The notes under the pieces: model-generated | Seen by the model: the letters and a program-made list of their open reading frames with translations, nothing else | What the model was told of the DNA's origin: nothing | The model's database searches: none | NCBI RefSeq assembly: GCF_900566055.1 | Contig: NZ_UPHQ01000265.1 | Location: forward strand, 1-50,441 | Direction: 5' to 3' | Source of the DNA: Mycobacterium innocens | GTDB taxonomy: Bacteria > Actinomycetota > Actinomycetes > Mycobacteriales > Mycobacteriaceae | Length of the DNA stretch: 50,441 nt | Position numbers and translations under genes: made by a program | In this document: positions 38,174 through 45,770 of the stretch, piece by piece | Layout: each line of letters begins with the position of its first letter | How positions within the stretch are numbered: the stretch's first letter is position 1

Positions 38174-39397
38174 ATGAAGATCGCGATCGTCTGCGGTGAC
38201 GATGTCATGGATGCCGGCGTCCATGACTGCGGCCCCGACTGCGGTGAGGCCGTCGCCGACGACTGTAGGCAGCTAGGCGCCGCATTGGCGACCCATGGCC
38301 ACGATGTCACCGCCTTCGTTCGTCGCCGGAACAGGACCGCTTTCGCGGACACCGTGACCGAGCGCGGCTATCGGACGGTTGCGGTAACCGCCGGTCCGGT
38401 CGCCACGATTCCCCCCGCACAGGTGTTGCCTTACGTCGGTGACTGGGCCGCCGAACTGGCCGGGCTCTGGTCGTCGGATCCTCCCGACGTCGTTCATGCC
38501 CTCGGGTGGTTGGGCGGCCTGGCCGGCCAGCTGGCGGCGAGGCGTAGACGGCTGCCGACGGTACAAAGCTTCCACGGGCTGGCTCCGCTGATGCGGCCCG
38601 ACGAGATCAGCAGTTCCGAACGCGCCCGGCTGGAACCGCTGCTGGCGCGCAACGCGACCTGGGTCACCGCCGGCAGCAGCGCCGATGTGAGCGCACTGGC
38701 CAGGCTGCGACGCAGCCGTGCGCGATTGTCGGTGTTGGCCACCGGAGTCGACGTCGAACGCTACACCCCGGTGGGTCCCGAAGCTGCCCGCACCGACCTG
38801 CATCGCATCGTTTGCGTGGCGCCGGACCCGTCGCCGGACAGCGGATTCGACCGGACCATCCGAGTCTTGCCCAAACTTCCGGCAGCGGAACTCGTCATCG
38901 CCGAGAGTGCCGCAGCCGGCTCCCGCCAGAATCGGGCCCACGACGAGGCACGGAACGCACTGAAGAACCTGGCCGCGGCGCTGCAAGTGAACGACCGGGT
39001 CCGCTTCGCCGGCCCCGGCGCGGCCGACGAACTGCCGGCACTGCTGCGATCGGCCGATGTCGTCGCGTGCACGCCCCGGCAGGCGCCGCGGGCCAGTGCC
39101 GCGTTGCAGGCCATGGCCAGCGGCGTCGCCGTGGTGGCGGTGTCCACCGGCGCCCTGGCAGACACCGTGGTGTCCTCGGTCACCGGGTTGCTGGTACCAC
39201 CCGACAATCCCAGGGAATTGGCGATCGCATTGAAAACGCTCCAGGAACAAAGCTTTCAGTGTGCGGGCATGGGGGCGGCGGGGCGGTTGCATGCAGAGTC
39301 GCGGTTCACCTGGGACCGCATCGCGCTCGATACGCTCAACATCTACCGCCAGGTCAGTTCGCTGGGCGAGCGGCAGAAGGTAGCTAGCGCCGGATAG
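38174..39397 (+). CDS. GT4-family glycosyltransferase
   Basis: A 407-residue GT-B enzyme, the intact relative of the truncated gene at 32413. It has MKIAIVCGDD, VVHALGWLGGLAGQLAA, TVQSFHGLAPL, TGVDVERYTPVG, a complete C-terminal domain with DVVACTPRQAPRASAALQAMASGVAVV and GLLVPPDN, and the closing SRFTWDRIALDTLNIYRQ. The usual E-x7-E is altered (APRASAAL), so donor binding may be unusual. A near-perfect GGAAGGAGGT lies three bases before the ATG. It follows the CheR-PAS gene by 200 bases. Confidence 0.85.
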   Translation: MKIAIVCGDDVMDAGVHDCGPDCGEAVADDCRQLGAALATHGHDVTAFVRRRNRTAFADTVTERGYRTVAVTAGPVATIPPAQVLPYVGDWAAELAGLWSSDPPDVVHALGWLGGLAGQLAARRRRLPTVQSFHGLAPLMRPDEISSSERARLEPLLARNATWVTAGSSADVSALARLRRSRARLSVLATGVDVERYTPVGPEAARTDLHRIVCVAPDPSPDSGFDRTIRVLPKLPAAELVIAESAAAGSRQNRAHDEARNALKNLAAALQVNDRVRFAGPGAADELPALLRSADVVACTPRQAPRASAALQAMASGVAVVAVSTGALADTVVSSVTGLLVPPDNPRELAIALKTLQEQSFQCAGMGAAGRLHAESRFTWDRIALDTLNIYRQVSSLGERQKVASAG

Positions 39398-39428
39398 TTG
39401 CGTTAATCCTTTACCATTATTGTCGACC

Positions 39429-40481
39429 ATGACAAGTGTTACCGAGGACACACGGTGCCGTGTCCGTCCCCAGCGGCACGACGCGATCAGCCTTGACGGC
39501 AAGGATCGCCACGAGTTCAAGGACCACCCCGCGGCGGTGCGGCACGCCCATTTCCACGCCGTCGATCGCGTCGCCGCCCAGAGATTCTTCGCCAGCGCCT
39601 ATCACCCGAGTTGGCGAATCAGCGAGTTCGCCAAGGGATCGACCATCACACACCACCGTTGCGCGGCCGAACACCTCACCGTCGACAACGTGACGATCCA
39701 GGGCCGAGTCGACTGCGAAATCCGCACGACCGATGGCTTTATCGTGATCCAGCCGCGTTCAGGCTCGTTGATCGCGGTTGGCGACGGTGCCCCGAACGCG
39801 GATACCCCGCTGCTGGCCGTCGACGGATTTCCGCGCCTGCTGCGGCTGAACAGCGTCCGGTTCACCGTTGCCAGCATCGACGCCGATCTGCTCCAACAAG
39901 TCGCCGCGGGGTCACACACGCCGATGCCGCAGCAGGTCGAGTTCCTCAGTTCCCGGCCACGTACGCCGGCGGCAGCGCGCATCTGGCGGGACACATTCGA
40001 CTACGTCACTACCAGCTTCGCTTCGGCCGACACCGTCCGGCACCCACTCCTGGTCACCGCGGCGGCCCGGTTGCTGGCCGCTGCCCTAATCGAGTGCTTT
40101 CCGTCCAACATCAGCGCGGGGCAGTCGGCGCCGAACGACCCATCGGTCCCCAAGGCACTGCAAACCGCCATGTCGTTCATTCATCGCCACGCGGCGATGA
40201 ACATCGGGGTCAAGGACGTCGCGGCCGTGGTCCATCTGACGCCGCGGGCGGTACAGTACCTGTTCCGGCAGCAGCTCGACACCACTCCCACCGAATACCT
40301 CCGCCGGGTGCGGCTGCATCGAGCTCATCAAGACCTGATCTCCGGCGACCGATCGGTAACCACAGTCAGCGAAATCGCGCAGCGCTGGGGCTTTGCCCAT
40401 ACCGGCCGGTTCGCCGTGCTCTATCGCCAGACCTACGGCGAAAGTCCGCACACCGCGCTCAAGCGCACCGCCGGCGGGTAG
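39429..40481 (+). CDS. AraC-family transcriptional regulator
   Basis: A 350-residue regulator. The C-terminal 110 residues hold two helix-turn-helices (NIGVKDVAAVVHLTPRAVQYLFRQQ and VTTVSEIAQRWGFAHTGRFAVLYRQTYGESP). The N-terminal 230 residues resemble the AraC-binding-like domain of actinobacterial members (FFASAYHPSWRISEF, then FIVIQPRSGSL). The start at ATG 39429 is preceded by an AT-rich stretch (39398-39428) but no clear ribosome site. The ligand is unknown; the targets may be neighbouring genes. Convergent with the topoisomerase gene. Confidence 0.87.
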   Translation: MTSVTEDTRCRVRPQRHDAISLDGKDRHEFKDHPAAVRHAHFHAVDRVAAQRFFASAYHPSWRISEFAKGSTITHHRCAAEHLTVDNVTIQGRVDCEIRTTDGFIVIQPRSGSLIAVGDGAPNADTPLLAVDGFPRLLRLNSVRFTVASIDADLLQQVAAGSHTPMPQQVEFLSSRPRTPAAARIWRDTFDYVTTSFASADTVRHPLLVTAAARLLAAALIECFPSNISAGQSAPNDPSVPKALQTAMSFIHRHAAMNIGVKDVAAVVHLTPRAVQYLFRQQLDTTPTEYLRRVRLHRAHQDLISGDRSVTTVSEIAQRWGFAHTGRFAVLYRQTYGESPHTALKRTAGG

Positions 40482-40497
40482 CGGCACGCTTCGCGGA

Positions 40498-41553
40498 TCA
40501 CGCCGTTCTGGCCAGCGGTTGAGGACCAGATGCGCTCTGCTCCTTGGTGATTCGTTGCACCAGCGTGCGGGTGGCTTTTTCCAGAATCTGCTGCGCCGCA
40601 TCCGGCCGGCGGCCGCGGCGGGCGCGGCGGACCGCCGCCGCAATCGTCACACCTTGCTCATAACCGGTGACCACGCGCGGATCCACGTAGGAACCGCGCG
40701 CCACCGCGGCGGTGTTGCCCAGCTCCTCGGCGACCTCGCGCATCACGGCGGCCTCGACCCGCTTGGCCACGCGTTGCGACACGGCGGGGTCAGCGTCGGC
40801 GAATGCCGCGGCCGCTAGCACGGTGCCATGCCAGGTCCGTAAGTCCTTGACGCTGTAGCCGTCGCCGACCAACTCCTTGAAGTGCGCATTGAGGTCGTCG
40901 GCACGAATGTCTGCCCATCCAGAGCCATTGCGGCACACCAGGAGCCGCCCCGAGGGCGGGTTTCGGCGCGTCAGCGAGCGCACCGCGCGGACGACTTCGG
41001 GGTCGTCAATCTCCAGTGCGCGCCGTACCCCGCTCTTGGCGGGATAGTCGAAGGCCGCCGCGTCGCGGCGGACCGTCACGTGCTCGCAGCGCAGGGTGGC
41101 GATGCCGTAGGAGTCGTTCTCGCCCGCATACTGCTCACCGCCGGCCCGGAAGTAGCCGAGATCCAACAGGTGCAGCGCCAATGCCAGCACCCGATCGCGG
41201 GTGAGACCACGGCCGCCGAGATCCTTCCCGATCCGGCGACGCAGCGCCGGCAGCTCCTTGGACAGCTCCAGCACGCGATCGAACTTCTCCTCGGCACGCT
41301 CCTGCTGCCAGGCCTGATGGTAGAGGTACTGGCGGCGTCCGGCCGCGTCGGTGCCGACCGCCTGAATGTGCCCGTTGGGGTAGGGCGAGATCCACACCTT
41401 CTGCCACGCGGGCGGGATCACCAGGTCCTTGATTCGCTGCAGGGTCTGGCCGTGGGTCAGCAACTCGCCGTCCGGCCCGTAGTAGGCGAAGCCCTTGCCA
41501 CGCCGTTTACGGGCGATCCCCGGCTTGCTCAAAACGCTGCGACGCAGCCGCAT
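40498..41553 (-). CDS. DNA topoisomerase IB (poxvirus-type)
   Basis: A 351-residue enzyme that relaxes supercoils through a 3'-phosphotyrosine. The N-terminal beta domain (GKGFAYYGPDGELLTHGQTLQRI, PPAWQKVWISPYPNGHIQAVG) and catalytic domain are both complete: RFRAGGEQY-type Arg loop (LGYFRAGGEQYAGENDSYGIATL), DLRTWHGT with Arg and His, and the nucleophile Tyr in GSYVDPRVV. Many mycobacteria lack an enzyme of this kind, so it is an accessory topoisomerase. A basic C-terminal tail (AAVRRARRGRR) could aid DNA binding. Confidence 0.9.
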   Translation of the reverse strand: MRLRRSVLSKPGIARKRRGKGFAYYGPDGELLTHGQTLQRIKDLVIPPAWQKVWISPYPNGHIQAVGTDAAGRRQYLYHQAWQQERAEEKFDRVLELSKELPALRRRIGKDLGGRGLTRDRVLALALHLLDLGYFRAGGEQYAGENDSYGIATLRCEHVTVRRDAAAFDYPAKSGVRRALEIDDPEVVRAVRSLTRRNPPSGRLLVCRNGSGWADIRADDLNAHFKELVGDGYSVKDLRTWHGTVLAAAAFADADPAVSQRVAKRVEAAVMREVAEELGNTAAVARGSYVDPRVVTGYEQGVTIAAAVRRARRGRRPDAAQQILEKATRTLVQRITKEQSASGPQPLARTA

Positions 41554-41622
41554 TCGGCGCTCCTCTCATGTCCCAAGAGGAATTACCCGCCCGGACAGCG
41601 GCTCACACCGGGGGTCGGCAGG

Positions 41623-42147
41623 TCAGTAGTCCGGCAGGCGCACGTCGCGGGTGCGCAACAACAGCGGAACCAGCACCCAGAAAATCGCGAACAGCGCCAA
41701 AGCGCAGGCCCCGGCGACGAGGCCGGCGGTTGCCCCGGACACCGCGTCGAAGATGATGACCGTCACCCCGGTCAAGGCCAGCCCGAGCAGGACCAAACCG
41801 GCGTAAGCGCACCGGTGCGCCGCCGACACCAGCACCACCAGGCGGTGCCGCCGGAACAGCAGCCGGTGCATACCCACCGGGGCGATCAGCAGCACGGTCG
41901 CAGCCACCGAACATCCCACCGTGGCCAGATACACCCCGTGCAGCGTCAATGTGTCGAAGCGCTGCTGGAACGGCAGCGTCAGCAGGAACCCGGTGAGCAG
42001 CTGAACACCGGTCTGGACCACCCGCAGCTCCTGCAACAGGCTGTTCCAATTGCGGTCGAGCCGTTGGAGGTCGGTCTCCCCGCGCCTGCGCTGGTCCCAA
42101 TGCTGGTCCCGTTCCGGATGGTCGACATCCATGCCGGTGATCATCGC
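41623..42147 (-). CDS. DUF6328-type integral membrane protein
   Basis: A 174-residue protein with a polar N-terminal 40 residues (many Arg, Asp and Gln) and four hydrophobic segments: VVQTGVQLLTGFLLTLPF, VYLATVGCSVAATVLLIAPV, AYAGLVLLGLALTGVTVIIFD and LVAGACALALFAIFWVLVPLLL. The N-terminal LNSLLQELRVVQTGVQ-like pattern is typical of actinobacterial DUF6328 proteins, whose function is unknown. I use ATG 42147 (MITGMDVD); ATG 42135 is also possible, and neither has a clear ribosome site. Confidence 0.7.
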   Translation of the reverse strand, partial: AMITGMDVDHPERDQHWDQRRRGETDLQRLDRNWNSLLQELRVVQTGVQLLTGFLLTLPFQQRFDTLTLHGVYLATVGCSVAATVLLIAPVGMHRLLFRRHRLVVLVSAAHRCAYAGLVLLGLALTGVTVIIFDAVSGATAGLVAGACALALFAIFWVLVPLLLRTRDVRLPDY

Positions 42148-42192
42148 ACTCGACGAGACCCGGCCGGGGATTTTCCACCTGCTTGCCCCGTC

Positions 42193-42241
42193 GAAGCCGT
42201 AACGACCCGCCACCTCGTCGGGGCGGGTCGTTACGGGCTTC
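42193..42241 (-). terminator. Very long terminator hairpin
   Basis: A near-perfect stem of about 19-20 bp (core CGTAACGACCCGCC with its complement, extended by GAAG/CTTC with one bulged G) closes a 9-base loop. It lies 14 bases after the stop of the hemophore-like gene on the minus strand and 45 bases before the membrane-protein start, so it should isolate the two. Confidence 0.7.
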
Positions 42242-42255
42242 TGGGGCCGGCTGGG

Positions 42256-42654
42256 TCAGCCCGCCATGAACTCGTGGTAGGCCGACTCCAGATGCGGCGG
42301 CAGGGCCGTCACATCGCACTGGCGCTCGGTGTCACCGATCGGCGCCAGAATCCCGCGCAGGTCGTAGTACTCGTTGGGGTGCGCGGTGAAGTAGTTGCGA
42401 ACGTTGACGGCCGCCTCCCCACGCGGCTGCCCGTAGGCGGCCATGACCACCTGATTGGCACCCGGATGCGTGGCAAGGTACTGCTGCGCCGAGCCGGTCA
42501 CCGACGAAATGGTGGCGTGGACGCCTTCCGGGCTACAGTCGGGTGCGGCCGCCGCCGACGGCGCGCCGACGATACCGATGGCCAGCCCCCCGAGCAGGCA
42601 ACCGGCGCTGACGCCGGCGACGCGCCGACGCGCGACGATACTGCTGAATTTCAT
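42256..42654 (-). CDS. Secreted hemophore-like (Rv0203-type) heme-binding protein
   Basis: A 132-residue exported protein. A signal peptide (SSIVARRRVAGVSAGCLLGGLAIGIVGAPSAAAAP) is cleaved near residue 37, leaving a small helical domain with two Cys (CSPEGVHATISSVTG and ERQCDVTALP) that probably form a disulfide. The layout (SSVTGSAQQYLATHPGANQV, RNYFTAHPNEYYDLRGI) is that of mycobacterial hemophores and their relatives, which bind heme outside the cell. GAAGGA lies eight bases before the ATG. Family membership is clear from pattern; heme binding is inferred. Confidence 0.8.
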   Translation of the reverse strand: MKFSSIVARRRVAGVSAGCLLGGLAIGIVGAPSAAAAPDCSPEGVHATISSVTGSAQQYLATHPGANQVVMAAYGQPRGEAAVNVRNYFTAHPNEYYDLRGILAPIGDTERQCDVTALPPHLESAYHEFMAG

Positions 42655-42904
42655 GACGTATTCCTTCACATGAGCAAACTGATCATGGAGGCTCCCGAAC
42701 CCCCGAAAGCCAAAGTAGCGGAAGCGCAAGCGGCCGCAGGGGCGCCGTTCGCCCAGGACGAACATGCACCGGAGTCCGCAACCGTCGCAGCCGTGACACG
42801 AGCACACTCGTGTGACCCGTTGTGTTAGGGAACGGCCAAATTCTCAGAAGGAAACACGAGTTCTTAGACGATTGTTATCTCGATCGTGACGAAAACGTGA
42901 TGCG

Positions 42905-43273
42905 TCAGCGGTTCAGCTTGCCGTCCCGCACGCCGGTCAATGCCTCGTCCAGCGTCGGGTACAGCGAGAAGGTCTTGTCCAGACCGGTCAGGTGAATCGG
43001 CCGTCTGGTCGCCGGTCCTCGCGCGACCACCCCGAATTCGGCCGCACCGCCGAGTTTCTCGTGGGTCGCCGCGAGGATCTTGAGCCCCACCGAGCCGAGG
43101 AACTCCACCCCGGAAAGGTCGATGATCAGCGCCGCGGGATTTTCGGCGACCACGCCGCCGATGGCTTCTTCCAGGGCCGGAGCGGTGACCAGGTCGATTT
43201 CGCCACCGATACTGAGCACGGCGACCCCGTCGTGGTCGGTGACCTCGGCGGTGATCGAATCAGGAGCTGACAA
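42905..43273 (-). CDS. STAS-domain anti-sigma factor antagonist (RsbV-like)
   Basis: A 122-residue single-domain STAS protein. It has the expected order: VAVLSIGGEIDLVTAPALEEAI, ALIIDLSGVEFLGSVGLKIL with Ser in the phosphorylation position, and a C-terminal helix region (RRPIHLTGLDKTFSLYPTLDEAL). Unphosphorylated proteins of this type bind an RsbW-like kinase and free the sigma factor. I take the TTG at 43273 because AAAGGA lies six bases upstream; a TTG at 43291 is alternative. It is divergent from rsbR across 160 bases. Confidence 0.85.
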   Translation of the reverse strand: MSAPDSITAEVTDHDGVAVLSIGGEIDLVTAPALEEAIGGVVAENPAALIIDLSGVEFLGSVGLKILAATHEKLGGAAEFGVVARGPATRRPIHLTGLDKTFSLYPTLDEALTGVRDGKLNR

Positions 43274-43395
43274 TGGCGGTCCTTTGTCCAAAGCCGTGGG
43301 GGTACTGCAAGCCTAACCCGCCTCCCGAACTGCGAGAAGAAGAAGACCTCGACGCGTTATGCGGCGCGCCCCAGGCTAGTCTCCCCATATGAGCT

Positions 43396-43411
43396 GCGCC
43401 CTTCGGGGCGC
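43396..43411 (+). promoter_or_regulatory. UUCG-loop hairpin in the rsbR leader
   Basis: GCGCCC-TTCG-GGGCGC forms a very stable 6-bp stem with a UUCG tetraloop. It ends 23 bases before the rsbR ATG and just upstream of its GGGGAGG ribosome site, so it may shape leader stability or translation. No T run follows, so it is not an obvious terminator. Confidence 0.4.
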
Positions 43412-43434
43412 GACATGGCACTTGGGGAGGCCAG

Positions 43435-44331
43435 ATGTCAGACTTGCCGATGGAGCTCACCACCACTTCGAACACCAATGCTGTCCCGCAGCCGGTCTCC
43501 AGCGACGGTTTGCTGCCACAGCTGGTCCAGCATCTGCGGCAGAACCGGACCGGGTTGCGCGAGGAGTGGGCGCGCCGGATCACCGCGGCCGAGCTGCTCA
43601 CCGCGATGACGCCGGAGGAGATCTTCTCCGAGGCGACCGCCGTCTACGACAACTACGTCGAGGTGCTCGAGACCGGCAGCGTCGAGGCGCTGCAGGATTA
43701 TGCCCGCGACCTGTCCGAACGCATCATTCCCCGGGGCGTGGAGACCGACGAGGTCGTTGGCATCGTGCTGCTGCTGCGCGACGTGCTCGCCCGGTCGCTG
43801 TTCGAGAAGTACCAGACCGACTTCGAGATGCTCAACCAAGTGCTCGACGCCTACGAGCCGGCGGCCAACCGGATCGCCAACACCGTGGCGGTCAGCTTCG
43901 TACAGGAACGCGAGCGCATCATCCGCCAGCAGCAGGAGGCCATCCGCGAGCTGTCGACGCCGGTGCTGCAGGTGCGCGAGCAGCTGCTGATTCTGCCGAT
44001 CATCGGCGTGCTCGACAGCCAGCGCGCCCGCCAGGTCACCGAGCAGTTGCTGCGCGCCATCCGGGCCAACCGCGCCAAGGTCGTGGTCATCGACATCACC
44101 GGGGTGCCGACCATCGATTCGACGGTGGCCAACCACCTGGTGCAAACGGTGGACGCCTCCGGGTTGATGGGCGCCAGCGTGATCATCACCGGCCTGTCCT
44201 CCGAAATCGCTTTGACGCTGGTCACAATCGGGCTGGACCTGTCGAAGATGAACGCCGTCGGCGACCTGCAGGGCGGCATCGAGGAAGCCGAGCGGCTGCT
44301 GGGCTACGAAGTCACCCGCACCGGCGACTAG
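43435..44331 (+). CDS. rsbR: Stressosome protein RsbR (co-antagonist)
   Basis: A 298-residue protein with the RsbR/RsbRD layout: an N-terminal four-helix sensor-like domain (about 25-165; GLREEWARRITAAELLT, a long helical run to NRIANTVAVSFVQERERIIRQQQEAI) and a C-terminal STAS domain (ELSTPVLQVREQLLILPIIGVLDS, VVVIDITGVPTIDSTVANHLVQ with Thr/Ser in the RsbT target site, SVIITGLSSEIALTLVTIGLD). RsbR and RsbS build the stressosome that holds the kinase RsbT until stress. GGGGAGG precedes the ATG. First gene of a five-gene operon. Confidence 0.93.
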   Translation: MSDLPMELTTTSNTNAVPQPVSSDGLLPQLVQHLRQNRTGLREEWARRITAAELLTAMTPEEIFSEATAVYDNYVEVLETGSVEALQDYARDLSERIIPRGVETDEVVGIVLLLRDVLARSLFEKYQTDFEMLNQVLDAYEPAANRIANTVAVSFVQERERIIRQQQEAIRELSTPVLQVREQLLILPIIGVLDSQRARQVTEQLLRAIRANRAKVVVIDITGVPTIDSTVANHLVQTVDASGLMGASVIITGLSSEIALTLVTIGLDLSKMNAVGDLQGGIEEAERLLGYEVTRTGD

Positions 44332-44361
44332 ACCGGGTAGGCACTCATCAAAGGTCAGCCC

Positions 44362-44751
44362 ATGCCGGTACCCATTCTGAAGCTGGGACCGATACTCATT
44401 GCGACGGTGCGCTCCGCGCTCACCGACTCCGAGACCGAACTCTTCCGGCAGCGTTTGATGGACCGGGTCACCGAATTCCGCGCCCAGGGCATCATCGTCG
44501 ACGTCACCGCCGTGGAGGTGCTGGATTCGTTCGCCGCCCGGTCCCTGCAGACGATTGCGCGGATGATCCGGCTGCGTGGCGCCGAGACGGTGATCGTGGG
44601 CCTACGACCGGAGGTGGCCTTCGCGATGGTGCAGCTGGGGCTGGCCTTCGACGATATGCACACCGCGCTCGACTTGGAGGAAGGCCTGGCGCTGCTGAAC
44701 CGCAAGCTGGGCCTGGAAAAGCCGATGATCGGGCCCGACAGTGACGGATGA
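44362..44751 (+). CDS. rsbS: Stressosome protein RsbS (antagonist)
   Basis: A 129-residue single STAS-domain protein, the scaffold partner of RsbR. It starts PILKLGPILIATVRSALTD, typical of RsbS, and carries the phosphorylation site Ser56 in VLDSFAARSLQTIARM, followed by RLRGAETVIVGLRPEVAFAMVQLGL. Phosphorylation by RsbT would release the kinase. It lies 30 bases after rsbR; its end overlaps the rsbT start by 11 bases, as is common in these modules. Confidence 0.93.
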   Translation: MPVPILKLGPILIATVRSALTDSETELFRQRLMDRVTEFRAQGIIVDVTAVEVLDSFAARSLQTIARMIRLRGAETVIVGLRPEVAFAMVQLGLAFDDMHTALDLEEGLALLNRKLGLEKPMIGPDSDG

Positions 44752-45154
44752 CATCGTCGTCGAGGTGGACCACCCCGACGACATCGTCGCTGCCCGCCAC
44801 GCCGGGCATCAGCTCGCCAGTGAACTGGGGTTCTCGCTGACCGACGTCACCATGATCGCCACCGCGATCTCCGAAATCGCCCGCAACATCACCAGCTACG
44901 CCGGCCGAGGCGAGGTCCGGGTCGCGGTGGCCGACCGCGAGGGCCGCAAGGCGCTGGTGGTGCGCGCCGAAGACGAGGGTCCGGGCATCGCGGATATCGA
45001 TCGCGCGATGGAGGACGGCTACTCCACCGGCCGCGGGCTGGGCATGGGCTTGCCGGGCGCGCGGCGCCTGATGGACCGGCTGATCGTGGAGTCGGCGGTG
45101 GGCCGCGGAACGACCGTCGAAATGTGGAAATGGGTTCCGCCCCGTGCGCGATAA
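44741..45154 (+). CDS. rsbT: Serine/threonine kinase RsbT
   Basis: A 137-residue GHKL-fold kinase. It has the N-box (IATAISEIARNITSYAG), the G1 box (RAEDEGPGIAD) and the G2 box (GYSTGRGLGMGLPGARRLMD). In the family RsbT phosphorylates RsbR and RsbS under stress, then leaves to activate the phosphatase RsbU. The GTG start at 44741 overlaps rsbS and the gene overlaps rsbX by 11 bases, so all are translated together. Confidence 0.93.
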   Translation: MTDDIVVEVDHPDDIVAARHAGHQLASELGFSLTDVTMIATAISEIARNITSYAGRGEVRVAVADREGRKALVVRAEDEGPGIADIDRAMEDGYSTGRGLGMGLPGARRLMDRLIVESAVGRGTTVEMWKWVPPRAR

Positions 45155-45770
45155 CGGCCGGTTCGGGCCGATCGAGTGGGCGGTCGCCGGTCGGCCGCGG
45201 CCGGGCGAGCACACCTGCGGCGACCTTCCGATCGCTGTCCAGGTCGGCGGGGACGCCGCGCTGTTCGGTGTCCTGGACGGACTCGGACACGGCCCGGAGG
45301 CCGCCCGTGCCGCACAGATCGCGGTCGGCGTGCTCAACGACGCAAGCGACGAGCGTCTCGAGGTGCTGATCCAGCTCTGCCACCGCATGCTGTCGGGCAC
45401 CCGTGGGGTTGCGATGACCCTGGCCAGGATCGACTTCCCCGCCGGCGGGCTGTGCTGGACGGGCGTGGGGAACGTGGCCGCCAACCTGGTCGCCAAGGCG
45501 ATCAGCGGGGTCCGGATCAGTTCCAGCGTGCGGCTGACCGCCGGCATCGTCGGCTACCGGGTACCGGAGGTCACGCCGGCCAAGGTGGTGCCGATCCGCG
45601 CCGGTGACCTGCTCGTCATCGCCAGCGACGGGATCACCGACGATCACCTGGACCACATCGACTTCGCCGCTTCCGCCACTGGCATCGCCGAGCAGATACT
45701 GGTCAAGCACGCCAAGGACACTGACGACGCGATGGTCCTCGCCGCGCGTCACCGGGGCATCTCGACATGA
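45144..45770 (+). CDS. rsbX: PP2C-type phosphatase RsbX
   Basis: A 208-residue single-domain SpoIIE/PP2C phosphatase. Metal-binding residues are seen in FGVLDGLGHGPEA and LLVIASDGITDDHL; the strand GVAMTLARIDF and GLCWTGVGNVAANLV fit RsbX. In known systems RsbX removes phosphates from RsbR and RsbS and resets the stressosome. GTG start at 45144 inside the end of rsbT; the stop overlaps the ATG of the next gene by four bases. Confidence 0.9.
   Translation: MRDNGRFGPIEWAVAGRPRPGEHTCGDLPIAVQVGGDAALFGVLDGLGHGPEAARAAQIAVGVLNDASDERLEVLIQLCHRMLSGTRGVAMTLARIDFPAGGLCWTGVGNVAANLVAKAISGVRISSSVRLTAGIVGYRVPEVTPAKVVPIRAGDLLVIASDGITDDHLDHIDFAASATGIAEQILVKHAKDTDDAMVLAARHRGIST

Noticed and set aside
40882..42828. 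A 648-residue + strand frame
   Set aside because: It spans three minus-strand genes with clear domains and its sequence is Gln/Arg/His-rich antisense translation.
43300..43305. GGGTAC as a SigF -10 for rsbR
   Set aside because: No GTTT-like -35 is found 15-17 bases upstream and it lies 130 bases from the start codon.
43389..44744. A 451-residue + strand frame overlapping rsbR and rsbS
   Set aside because: Arg/Gly/His-rich shadow translation of two well-supported STAS genes.
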